Assembly: GCA_021786385.1 (NCBI GenBank)
Contig: JAJYNJ010000049.1
Coordinates: 1-45,517 of the forward strand
Origin: Chloroflexota bacterium
GTDB taxonomy: Bacteria > Chloroflexota > Limnocylindria > Limnocylindrales > CSP1-4
Direction of reading: 5' to 3'
Length of the DNA stretch: 45,517 nucleotides
Below are positions 7,276 through 14,396 of the stretch, one piece after another (within the stretch, counting starts at the first letter, position 1; each line of letters begins with the position of its first letter). The translations under genes were made by a program, and so were the position numbers. The notes below the pieces were generated by a model. The model was given only the letters and a program-made list of their open reading frames with translations. It had not been told where the DNA came from and searched no databases.

Positions 7276-7699
7276 TCGACGATCAGTGAACAGCACGGGG
7301 CTCTGCGGTTCCTCATCCCCGACTCACCGCCGACTCATCGGCGGCTCGACGGCGGCTCGGGTCGGGCTGGGGCGTCGAGTCGGGCCGGGGCGTCGAGCGC
7401 CGCTGGAGACTGGCGGCGACCCGAACGGCTCGAGTCGGGCGCGCGCAATAACGCGTTAGCTGGCCGCAACAGCGGCGCGTTACGACGGCCGGCGGTACGT
7501 CGGGGCGGCGGGCGGCGCGTTACGACGGCCGGCGGCGCGTTACGACGGCCGGCGACCATGTGCCACACAGGCGGCGAGCCCACCAGCAGGCCAATGCCGA
7601 TCGTCTCGGCGTGGCCCGTGGCCCGTCGCCCGTGGCCCGTCGCCCGTGGCCCGTGGCACGCGTCCCACAACCCCGCCGCGTGTTCACTCATCGTGGAAA
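7274..7699 (+). mobile_element. Dispersed inverted-repeat element, copy B (426 bp)
   Basis: The left end TCTCGACGATCAGTGAACA (7274-7292) pairs with the inverse right end TGTTCACTCATCGTGGAAA (7681-7699). The interior differs from copies A and C and is filled with short tandem repeats (20-bp units at 7474-7553, a 14-bp periodic stretch at 7611-7657), which may explain its greater length. No protein-like frame was found inside. Confidence 0.5.
7474..7553 (+). repeat. 20-bp repeats inside element B
   Basis: GGCGCGTTACGACGGCCGGC occurs exactly at 7474-7493, 7514-7533 and 7534-7553, the last two directly adjacent. A 14-bp periodic GTGGCCCGTCGCCC-like stretch follows at 7611-7657. Confidence 0.9.
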
Positions 7700-7735
7700 C
7701 TGGCCCGGCTCCGATGTCGGCGGCCTGCCCCGCCA

Positions 7736-7838
7736 CTCCGTGGCAACGAGGACCCGTTCTCGTGCGGCGTGCGCGGCGCGTGAGGTGCGCGCGGCGATGC
7801 CGCTGCCATGGCTCCGTGGCAACGAGGACCCGTTCTCG
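7736..7838 (+). repeat. 27-bp direct repeat pair
   Basis: A 27-bp sequence beginning CTCCGTGGCAACGAGGACCC is found at 7736-7762 and again, identical, at 7812-7838, 76 bp apart. It lies just outside the right end of element B. The remaining 7839-8100 stretch shows no gene I can support. Confidence 0.85.
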
Positions 7839-8100
7839 CCCGAGTCAGGCAGCAGAACTCGACCCCGTGTGACTGGCAGGCCCCGATCCACCGGAATCTT
7901 CCTGATCGCGGGGCACGGATAGGCGTGACGAAAGGTCGAGCGCGAGGTGAGGGTGCCCGTTGTGCGCGTGGCGGCCCGGTTCCTGATGGCGCCGGTTCTT
8001 GGGCGGGCGCTGGTGCGCCGGTTCGTGCGTGGTGCTAACGGACCGCCTGGCCAGCAACCCTGGCGCCTGCATCGGTTGGTCCCCGGCCGCAGTCTCTTCG

Positions 8101-9147
8101 CTACAGCGTCGGCAGCCCCCGTCCGAGACGCCGGGCATCGTCGCGCTTCTCTGCCCACGCCGCCAGCACCACGTCCTTGTGCGGACGGATCGGGCAATGG
8201 CCGTCGCGGTTGCCGGCCTCGTCGCAGTACCCGAGCGGCACGCACTTCGGCGCTAGGAACGAGCCGAGGAACGGGCTCACGGCGAAGACCTCGTGACGGA
8301 TCAGCTGGAAGAGGCGGCGGATCTCCCATTGCGCCATGGTGCAGAGTCGCAGGCCGCTGACGTGGATCAGCGCGCGCAGGTTGATCGTCATGAGCAGGTT
8401 GGTGCGCGTCGCGTTCGGCATCACGAAGCGGGCGTCCTCGCCGGGGATGCCGGCCGTCAGGAGCTCGCCATAGAAGCGGAGCGCGTCGTCCATCTCCTCC
8501 ACGTAGCGCTCCCGCAGCGCGGGCTCGGCACCCTCGAGCGTGCCAGGCACCATGTACGCGGGCCGCTTGTAGTTCACGTAACGCTGCGACTGCTGATCGA
8601 AGGCGACGCCCACCCGATGGCGGACCAGCTGGTGACTGAGGGTGCGGGTGACGCCGGAGATCGCGAACGTGAAGACGACATGCTCGATGGTGGAGCCGTG
8701 CCCCGATTCGATGACGCGCTTGACGAGCTCCTGCTGTTTGGCGGTGGCCACCTGCCCAGAGGCCGCGCGCCGGAAGATCTCGTCGGGTTCGAGCTCCGAG
8801 TAGCAGGTCCGGCACGCCGTGTAGATGATGGGGACGTAGAACTCGCGGGCGATCTCGGGGGTCGGGAAGAGGAGCCGTACGCGCATGCCGAGGTCTCGGC
8901 GGTCGGACGCGGGACGCCTGTCGCCGGTCGCTTCGGTCACGGGATGGCCAGCAGGGCGCGCGTCCGCGCCGGTCGTCGGGGCGGCAGCAGATGGGGCGGG
9001 AGCGGACCGGTCAGCAGGGCGCGCGTCCGCGCCGGTCGTCGGGGCTGTCGCTTGTTGGGCGCCAGCAGGCCGCGCGTCCGCGCCGGTCGTCGGGGCGGCA
9101 GCAGATGGGGCGGGAGCAACTCGATCGGGTCCGATCTCGGAGGTCAT
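8101..9147 (-). CDS. thyX: FAD-dependent thymidylate synthase ThyX
   Basis: ThyX makes dTMP from dUMP with methylene-tetrahydrofolate, FAD and NADPH. The core begins at the internal methionine encoded at 8886 (MRVRLLFPTPEIAREFYVPI), and the 261 residues from there match the family's usual length. The dUMP/FAD motif reads RHRVGVAFDQQSQRY: eight residues lie between RHR and Ser instead of the canonical seven, checked on the nucleotides. Downstream LLMTINLRALIHV, QWEIRRL and RHEVFAVSPFL are typical. ATG 9147 has GGTGGAGAG upstream and adds 87 residues of TTGADARPA-type repeats; ATG 8886 has a weak ribosome site but would give a normal protein. The true start is therefore uncertain. The gene is divergent from rpiB across a palindrome. 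Confidence 0.9.
   Translation of the reverse strand: MTSEIGPDRVAPAPSAAAPTTGADARPAGAQQATAPTTGADARPADRSAPAPSAAAPTTGADARPAGHPVTEATGDRRPASDRRDLGMRVRLLFPTPEIAREFYVPIIYTACRTCYSELEPDEIFRRAASGQVATAKQQELVKRVIESGHGSTIEHVVFTFAISGVTRTLSHQLVRHRVGVAFDQQSQRYVNYKRPAYMVPGTLEGAEPALRERYVEEMDDALRFYGELLTAGIPGEDARFVMPNATRTNLLMTINLRALIHVSGLRLCTMAQWEIRRLFQLIRHEVFAVSPFLGSFLAPKCVPLGYCDEAGNRDGHCPIRPHKDVVLAAWAEKRDDARRLGRGLPTL
8949..9096 (-). repeat. 34-bp direct repeats in the thyX 5' extension
   Basis: CAGCAGGGCGCGCGTCCGCG and the bases after it (34 bp) occur at 8949-8982, 9012-9045 and 9063-9096 with spacings of 63 and 51 bp, both multiples of three. On the coding strand they encode repeated TTGADARPA segments. A longer unit including GCAGCAGATGGGGCGGGAGC is shared by the first and third copies. 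Confidence 0.85.
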
Positions 9148-9214
9148 GCACTCTCCACCGTGGGCGCGGGCGGCCGGGCGCACGTGCGGGACACGGGCCG
9201 CGAGGCCATCGAGT

Positions 9215-9236
9215 CTAGCACCGGGTCCCGTGCTAG
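9215..9236. promoter_or_regulatory. Palindrome between thyX and rpiB
   Basis: CTAGCAC (9215-9221) and GTGCTAG (9230-9236) form a perfect 7-bp inverted repeat with an 8-nt centre, in the divergent promoter region. The half-site resembles that of CIRCE, but the spacing does not fit. It may be an operator or a hairpin in the rpiB leader. Confidence 0.45.
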
Positions 9237-9295
9237 CCTCTCGCCATCGCGCGGTCGATCCCGACCCTGCCGGCCGCTCGAGAGGGGAGATCTCC

Positions 9296-9751
9296 ATGCG
9301 CGTCGCGATCGCCACCGACCACGCCGGTTTCGTCCTGAAGGCGCCCGTCATCGACGAAGTGCGCGCGCTAGGCCACGAGCCAGTCGACTTCGGCACTTGG
9401 GACACGCGGCCGGTCGACTATCCCGACGTGATCGCGCCCGCGGCGCGGGCGGTCGCGGCCGGCGAATGCGAGCGGGCGATCGTGCTGGGGGGCAGCGGCA
9501 CCGGCGAGGCGATCGTTGCGAACAAGATCCCCGGGGTCCGCTGCGTGGAGGCGTCGGACCCTGTGGTGGCGCGCCTGGGGCGGCTCCACAACGACTGCAA
9601 TGCGCTCGCGATGGGCGGCCGGATCGTGGGTGTGGAGGTCGCGCGGGCGTGCGTGGCGGCGTTCCTCACGACCGACTTCGAGGGCGGCCGACATGTGCCC
9701 CGGGTGGCGAAGATCGCGGCGCTGGAGACCGAGGGGCGCGCTGCCGGATAG
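9296..9751 (+). CDS. rpiB: Ribose-5-phosphate isomerase B
   Basis: The 151-residue enzyme interconverts ribose-5-phosphate and ribulose-5-phosphate in the pentose phosphate pathway. It opens with MRVAIATDHAGF, has the phosphate loop GGSGTGEAIVANK and the HNDCNALAMGGR motif (His98-Asn-Asp). The Cys of the E. coli-type CGTG motif is Ser67, and a Glu (Glu71) stands where the mycobacterial-type enzyme carries its catalytic base, so this is the Ser/Glu subtype. ATG 9296 has AGGGGAGA upstream. It is convergent with the sugar permeases; its 3' flank is a 12-bp tandem repeat. The nearby sugar-acid operon would produce its substrate through 6-phosphogluconate decarboxylation. Confidence 0.93.
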   Translation: MRVAIATDHAGFVLKAPVIDEVRALGHEPVDFGTWDTRPVDYPDVIAPAARAVAAGECERAIVLGGSGTGEAIVANKIPGVRCVEASDPVVARLGRLHNDCNALAMGGRIVGVEVARACVAAFLTTDFEGGRHVPRVAKIAALETEGRAAG

Positions 9752-9803
9752 GCCGCGCAAGCGGGCACGCTCAGACGGGCGGCACCCGAAAGGCCGCCGC
9801 AAA

Positions 9804-9846
9804 GGCCGTGCAATCGGCCGTGCAATCGGCCGTGCAATCGGCCGTG
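9804..9846. repeat. 12-bp tandem repeat between convergent genes
   Basis: GGCCGTGCAATC is repeated three times exactly (9804, 9816, 9828) plus a partial fourth copy. It lies between the 3' ends of rpiB and the permease gene. Confidence 0.9.
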
Positions 9847-9847
9847 C

Positions 9848-10744
9848 TCAGCCCTTCAGCGAACCCGCGAGCAGGCCCCGGATGAAGTACCGCCCCAGGA
9901 AGATGAAGGCGAGCAGCGTGGGGATCGCGGTGATGATCGCGCCGGCCATCTGGACGTTGTAGAGGGCGGCGAAGGAACCGGCCAGGTTCTGCAGAGAGAC
10001 CGTGACGGGCTGCACGCTCGGGTCGTTGGTCAACGTCACCCCGAACAGGAACTCGTTCCAGATGTTCGTGAACTGCCAGATGCCGACGACCACGAAGCCC
10101 GGCACCGAGAGCGGCAGGATCACCCGCAGATAGGCGCCGATCACTCCGGCGCCATCGACGTTGGCGGCCTCCACCAGCTCGGTCGGGATCGCCGAGTAGT
10201 AGTTGCGGAAGATCAGCGTGGTGATCGGGATGCCGTAGATGATGTGGGTCAGCGCGAGGCCGGCCAGCGTGCCGTAGAGGTGCAACTTCTCGAGGAACTG
10301 CACCAGCGGGATCAAGATCGCCTGGTACGGGATGAACATCCCGAAGAGGAGGAAGGCGAAGACGAGGTCGGCGCCGCGGAAGCGCCACTTGCTGAGCAAG
10401 TAGCCGTTGATGGAGCCCCAGATCGACGAGATGACGACTGCGGGCACGGTCATGATGACGCTGTTGACGAGCCCCGGGCCGATGCCGCCGGAGCCGACGA
10501 GCGGCGGTGTGAGTGCACTCGCCCAGGCCCCGAAATCCAGGCCGGCGGGCGGCTGCCAGATGCTCGTGGTGTTGACCTCGCGGAGCGTCTTGAAGCTGTC
10601 GGCGACGACCACGTAGACGGGCAGCAGGTAGAAGATCGTGAAGAGGAACAAGAGCGCGTAGATCGCGAGACGCGGCCAACGGAGCGCGAAGCCCCGGCCG
10701 GCACGGCGCCCGGCAGAGGACCGGGTCGCGGCGACCCCGTTCAT
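9848..10744 (-). CDS. Carbohydrate ABC transporter permease, MalG type
   Basis: The 298-residue inner-membrane protein has six predicted helices, the first at residues 25-48 (LAIYALLFLFTIFYLLPVYVV). The cytoplasmic EAA loop that contacts the ATPase reads ELVEAANVDGAGVIGAYLRV. The C terminus RYFIRGLLAGSLKG is typical of MalG/CUT1 permeases. ATG 10744 overlaps the stop of the partner permease by 4 nt (ATGA). Together with that permease and the binding protein at 12944 it should form a sugar or sugar-acid importer. No ATPase gene is present, so a shared MsmK/UgpC-type ATPase encoded elsewhere is likely. The substrate is suggested only by the neighbouring gluconate/ketogluconate-type enzymes. Confidence 0.92.
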   Translation of the reverse strand: MNGVAATRSSAGRRAGRGFALRWPRLAIYALLFLFTIFYLLPVYVVVADSFKTLREVNTTSIWQPPAGLDFGAWASALTPPLVGSGGIGPGLVNSVIMTVPAVVISSIWGSINGYLLSKWRFRGADLVFAFLLFGMFIPYQAILIPLVQFLEKLHLYGTLAGLALTHIIYGIPITTLIFRNYYSAIPTELVEAANVDGAGVIGAYLRVILPLSVPGFVVVGIWQFTNIWNEFLFGVTLTNDPSVQPVTVSLQNLAGSFAALYNVQMAGAIITAIPTLLAFIFLGRYFIRGLLAGSLKG

Positions 10745-11706
10745 GCCTGCGTCTCCGTGCGCAGCTGCGACCACATGTAGGGGATCACCACGATCGCACT
10801 CAACACGAGCATCACGATTGCGATCGCCGCCGCCTGGCCCCACAGCTGGCTCTGGAACGCGCTCACGAAGAGGTAGATCGAGGGGAAGTCGGTGGCCGTG
10901 CCGGGACCGCCGCGCGTCATCACGAAGACGAGGTCGAAGATCTTCAGCGAGATGTATCCGAGGATCACGACGACGCTGACCAGCACCGGTCGCAGCTGCG
11001 GGATCAGCACGTGCAGGTAGATCTGCCGCTCCGAGGCGCCGTCTACCCGCGCCGCCTCGCGCAGCTCTTCGGAGATCCCGCGTAGCCCTGCCAAGAACAT
11101 CGCCATGACGAAGCCGGACATCTGCCAGGTGGCGGCCACGACCACGGCCCCCAAGGCCGAGCGGGAGTCGGTCGTGAGGCCGGGCCGCAGCAGGTCGATA
11201 CGCAGGAAATCGAGCACGTCCCAGAGCGGCTTCAACGGCGCCAGCGAGAGGAGCCAGTCGCGTGCCGCGTTGATCCCGAGCGGGTCGAGCAGCTGGTTGA
11301 TCCCCGTGTTCGGGTTGAAGATCCAGGCCCAGATCGTCCCCGTGACCACAAACGAGAGCGCCATCGGCAGCAGAAAGACGTTGCGGAAGAGCGTCTCGCC
11401 GCGGATGTGCTGATCGAGCAGGATCGCGAGGAGCAGGCCGATCGCCACGCTGAGCACGATGAAGGTGACCGTGAAGACGGCGGTGTTGAAGATGTCGTTG
11501 GGCCAGAAGCGCTGCGTGGCGAAGAGCGCCTGGTAGTTGGCGAGGCCGACCAGCGGGAAGTCCGGGAGGATGCCGTTGAGCGGACGGATCGAGTTCCACC
11601 CCGTCAGCGAGGCATAAAGGGTCCAGACGATGAAGAGGTAGACGAAGACCAGACTGGCCAGGATCGCCGGTCCCAGTAGGAGGATCGTCAACAGTCGTCC
11701 GCGCAC
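10741..11706 (-). CDS. Carbohydrate ABC transporter permease, MalF type
   Basis: The 321-residue protein begins with a membrane helix (LLTILLLGPAILASLVFVYL). It carries the EAA loop ELREAARVDGASERQIYLHV and the usual MalF tail. The GTG start at 11706 is preceded by AAAGGAGAG at good spacing. The region around residues 120-165 (INAARDWLLSLAPLKPLWDV onward) is a larger periplasmic loop than in the partner. It lies 148 nt downstream of the GntR-family gene on the same strand and could be read from that promoter or from its own. Confidence 0.92.
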   Translation of the reverse strand: MRGRLLTILLLGPAILASLVFVYLFIVWTLYASLTGWNSIRPLNGILPDFPLVGLANYQALFATQRFWPNDIFNTAVFTVTFIVLSVAIGLLLAILLDQHIRGETLFRNVFLLPMALSFVVTGTIWAWIFNPNTGINQLLDPLGINAARDWLLSLAPLKPLWDVLDFLRIDLLRPGLTTDSRSALGAVVVAATWQMSGFVMAMFLAGLRGISEELREAARVDGASERQIYLHVLIPQLRPVLVSVVVILGYISLKIFDLVFVMTRGGPGTATDFPSIYLFVSAFQSQLWGQAAAIAIVMLVLSAIVVIPYMWSQLRTETQA

Positions 11707-11732
11707 TGCCTCTCCTTTGTCCCTCCGCCTGG

Positions 11733-11767
11733 CGCGGCCGTTCCACTTGACGCGGCCGTTCCACTTG
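11733..11767 (-). repeat. 18-bp direct repeat upstream of the permeases
   Basis: CGCGGCCGTTCCACTTG occurs at 11733-11749 and 11751-11767 in the gap between the GntR gene and the permease start. Tandem sites in this position could bind a regulator; no known operator matches. Confidence 0.5.
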
Positions 11768-11854
11768 GCGCGGAGCGGCGCCCGGCGGTGCGCGGGCTCA
11801 CGGCCCGGTGCCCCACAGCACGGCCATCACACACGGGCCTCAGCGCGCGGCGCA

Positions 11855-12649
11855 TCACCGTTCCGTCGCGCCGGGCTCGGTCGGGAGGACCGCCCGCAGG
11901 AACGTCTGTAGGCTGTCCGAGAGTCCGAGGCGACGCAGCGCCCGCTCCGCCATCACGTCGAGGTCGTCGTCGTAGTCGCGCCCGTACGTCGCGGACGCGA
12001 CGCTCAGATGGTCGCGCATCGCCATCCGCGCACGGTCAGGATCTCGCGCCGCGATCGCCTCATAGACCTCGCGATGATAGGGTGCGCTCCGCCGATAGAT
12101 GTCGGGGTCGCCCAGGCTGCGCACCATCAGTTCAGCGGCCAGCAGGGAGAGCGACGCCAGCATCGCCTCGACGACCCGGTTGTGCGCCGCGCGGGCGACC
12201 CGGAGGTGGAATGCGAGGTCGTTGCGCACCGTTTCCTGGGGGGTGCCGCCGGCCTCGAGCGCGGCCAAGCGGGCGCCGATCTCGCGTACGTCGTCGAGCC
12301 CGGCACGCTGCGCGGCGAGGGACGCCGACTCGCACTCCAGGAGCAGGCGCGCCTCGCTGAGCTCGCGTGCCGTGGTGTGGCCGCGCCGGTAGAGGACGTC
12401 GAGTGGGCGCACACCGGCCAGTGGAGAGGGGCGGCGGACGAACGCGCCACGGCCAGGCACGATCTGCACCAGGCCGCGCTCGGCCACGATGCGGAGTGCC
12501 TCCCGCACGATGGGCCGGCTGACGCCGTGCCGCTCGGCGAGGCCGCGCTCCGAGAGCAGGCGGTCTCCCGGTGCGAGCCTCCCAGAGAGGATCTCGGCCT
12601 CCAGCTCGGCTGCTACCGTGTCGCGGGTTTTGCCCAACAGCGTGGTCAT
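11855..12649 (-). CDS. GntR/FadR-family transcriptional regulator (FCD)
   Basis: The 264-residue protein has a winged-helix GntR domain at residues 8-75 (VAAELEAEILSGRLAPGDRL, then HGVSRPIVREALRI) and an all-helical FCD ligand domain with the expected metal-type histidines (ATG-proximal FHLRVARAAHN, then YHREVYEAI and MRDHL). Such regulators commonly sense sugar acids or other carboxylates. ATG 12649 is supported by a strong promoter whose -10 box ends 6 nt upstream, so the mRNA is probably leaderless. A 12-bp operator-like site overlaps that start, and an identical inverse copy sits at the divergent binding-protein promoter. Autoregulation and control of the transport operon are therefore likely. 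Confidence 0.92.
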   Translation of the reverse strand: MTTLLGKTRDTVAAELEAEILSGRLAPGDRLLSERGLAERHGVSRPIVREALRIVAERGLVQIVPGRGAFVRRPSPLAGVRPLDVLYRRGHTTARELSEARLLLECESASLAAQRAGLDDVREIGARLAALEAGGTPQETVRNDLAFHLRVARAAHNRVVEAMLASLSLLAAELMVRSLGDPDIYRRSAPYHREVYEAIAARDPDRARMAMRDHLSVASATYGRDYDDDLDVMAERALRRLGLSDSLQTFLRAVLPTEPGATER

Positions 12650-12684
12650 ACCGCGACCATACCCGCGCCACGGCCGATCGTCAA
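12643..12684 (-). promoter_or_regulatory. GntR-gene promoter with overlapping operator
   Basis: On the minus strand, TTGACG (12684-12679) and TATGGT (12661-12656) are 17 bp apart, and ATG 12649 follows the -10 box after 6 nt. The site TGGTCATACCGC (12643-12654), with a GGTNNNACC core as in FadR-type operators, covers the predicted transcription start and start codon. Confidence 0.65.
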
Positions 12685-12818
12685 GCCATCCGCGCCTGGT
12701 CATCGATCTGACGCATTCCTGGTGTGTCGACGGCCGACCAGGGGCGGGTTTCACGCTCGCGACGCGCACGAAACACCGGTCTGCGGCGATGCAAGCCCGT
12801 CGTGACGCGGCCGATCGA

Positions 12819-12871
12819 TTGACAGGGACTGCGGGCTGAACTACCGTGGACGGCGTCTGGCGGTATGACCA
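12819..12871 (+). promoter_or_regulatory. Binding-protein promoter with GntR operator
   Basis: TTGACA (12819-12824) and TACCGT (12842-12847) are separated by exactly 17 bp, giving a start near 12854. GCGGTATGACCA (12860-12871) lies just downstream and is the exact inverse complement of the 12-bp site at 12643-12654. It is also flanked by TCTGG/CCAGA. A repressor bound here would block initiation or early elongation. Confidence 0.7.
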
Positions 12872-12943
12872 GAGGAGGAAGATCTGCCTGAAACGTCGCC
12901 GGATCACCGTAGAGCGTCAGCACATCGATTGGGGAGATGGCAC

Positions 12944-14281
12944 ATGAAGGTCGGCAACGTCACGGCGCGAACCGGGGTCCTGGTCGCGGCCGCAATGATC
13001 GTCTTTGGCGCCTGTAGTGGCGCCGCCACGAGCGCCCCGGCGTCGAACGCGCCGGCGGGCAGCGCCGCGGCCGGCGCACTGCCCACGGCGGCCACCAGCG
13101 GGAAGCTCGAGATCTTCAGCTACTGGACGGCTGGCGGCGAGGCGCAGGCGCTTGCGGCCGTCGAGAAGGTCTTCAGCCAGCAGTATCCGAACATTGCGAT
13201 CACCAACGCGGTGGTCGCCGGCGGCGCCGGGTCCAATGCGAACGCCGTCCTGGCGCAGCGCATGCAGGCCAATAACCCGCCCGACACGTTCCAGATCCAC
13301 GGCGGCGCTGAGCTGATCGACAACTGGGTCAAGACGGGGTACATGCAGCCGCTGACCCAGCTCTTCCAGCAGCAGGGCTGGATGGACAAGTTCCCCAAGC
13401 AGCTGATCGACCTGGTCAGCTACAACGGTGCGCCGTACGCCGTCCCGCTCGACGTCCACCGCAACGGCGTGCTCTGGTACAACAAGCAGATCTTCACGCA
13501 GAACAACCTGCAGCCCCCCACGACCTGGGACCAGTTCTTCCAGGTCGCCGACCAACTGAAGGCCAAGGGGATCACGCCGCTGGCCCTCGGCGACAAGGAC
13601 AAGTGGGAGTCACTGCAGCTCTTCGAGGACATCCTGCTCTCCACCCTCGGCCCCGCCGACTACCGCGCCATCTGGACCGGCGGCTTCTCGTGGAGCGACC
13701 CAAAGGTCACGCAGGCGCTGCAGACCATGGCCAAGGTGATCGGTTACGTCAACAACGACCACGCTACCCTCACCTGGGACCAGGCCGACGGCCTGGTGAT
13801 GCAGGGCAAGGCTGCCATGAACCTGATGGGCGACTGGGCCAAGGGGTACTTCGAGGCCAACGGCTGGAAGCCCGGCCAGGACTTCGGATGGGCCCCGGCG
13901 CCAGGCACGCAGGGTGACTTCATCGTGGTCACCGATACGTTCGGGATGCCCAAGAACATCAAGGACCCGGGCCAGACGATCGCCTGGCTGCAGACCCTCG
14001 GGTCCGTGAAAGCACAGGAGGCCTTCAACCCGATCAAGGGTTCAGTCTGCGCACGGCTCGACTGCAGCCCCAGCGTCTTCGACGCCTACTCGCAGTCGTC
14101 CATGCAGGACTTCGCGAAGGCCCAGCTGGTCCCGAGCGAGGCGAACGGGCCGGCCAGCATCCCGGCGTTCCTGACGCCGATCACGGACGCGATCGCGCAG
14201 TTCGTCAACGACCAGAACGTCCAGAATGCGCAGAGCACCATCGCGGCGGCCTGCAAGAGCAGCGGGGCCTGCACGCAGTAG
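12944..14281 (+). CDS. Sugar ABC transporter substrate-binding lipoprotein
   Basis: The 445-residue protein has a lipoprotein signal ending FGAC (Cys24), then an Ala/Ser-rich linker to about residue 50, and the periplasmic-binding fold of the extracellular solute-binding family 1. Motifs include KLEIFSYWTAGGEAQAL, a PDTFQIHGGAEL stretch, PYAVPLDVHRNGVLWYNKQI and GKAAMNLMGDWAKGYF. Tryptophans and aromatics suggest a sugar ligand. ATG 12944 has GGGGAG 7 nt upstream. It is the first gene of a plus-strand operon with 6-phosphogluconate dehydrogenase, kinase and reductase genes and is divergent from its regulator. A strong hairpin follows and probably lowers read-through, so the binding protein would be made in excess over the enzymes. 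Confidence 0.95.
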   Translation: MKVGNVTARTGVLVAAAMIVFGACSGAATSAPASNAPAGSAAAGALPTAATSGKLEIFSYWTAGGEAQALAAVEKVFSQQYPNIAITNAVVAGGAGSNANAVLAQRMQANNPPDTFQIHGGAELIDNWVKTGYMQPLTQLFQQQGWMDKFPKQLIDLVSYNGAPYAVPLDVHRNGVLWYNKQIFTQNNLQPPTTWDQFFQVADQLKAKGITPLALGDKDKWESLQLFEDILLSTLGPADYRAIWTGGFSWSDPKVTQALQTMAKVIGYVNNDHATLTWDQADGLVMQGKAAMNLMGDWAKGYFEANGWKPGQDFGWAPAPGTQGDFIVVTDTFGMPKNIKDPGQTIAWLQTLGSVKAQEAFNPIKGSVCARLDCSPSVFDAYSQSSMQDFAKAQLVPSEANGPASIPAFLTPITDAIAQFVNDQNVQNAQSTIAAACKSSGACTQ

Positions 14282-14320
14282 GCTCTGCGGCAACGCAGCA
14301 GGCTTCACGGAAGCTGGAGC

Positions 14321-14354
14321 GTCGGGGGCGGCGGGCAGGCCTGTCGCCCCCGAC
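14321..14354 (+). terminator. Hairpin between the binding-protein and gnd genes
   Basis: A 10-bp perfect stem GTCGGGGGCG/CGCCCCCGAC (14321-14330 with 14345-14354) with a 14-nt loop lies 40 nt after the stop. No T-run follows. In its operon position it could be a partial terminator or an mRNA-stabilising hairpin. Confidence 0.65.
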
Positions 14355-14396
14355 TCGTATGCTGCGGCCGCGTCGTGAAAGGAGGCAGTTGCCGAT

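Noticed and set aside
7129-7553. Possible CRISPR array
   Set aside because: Repeats are adjacent tandem copies without unique spacers, and no cas genes are nearby.
9215-9236. CIRCE element for HrcA
   Set aside because: Half-sites resemble CIRCE, but the spacing is wrong and no chaperone gene is adjacent.
8293-9885. Long plus-strand frame of 530 codons across thyX and rpiB
   Set aside because: It is the complement of thyX and an off-frame reading of rpiB; composition is Arg/Gly-rich and no domain is recognisable.
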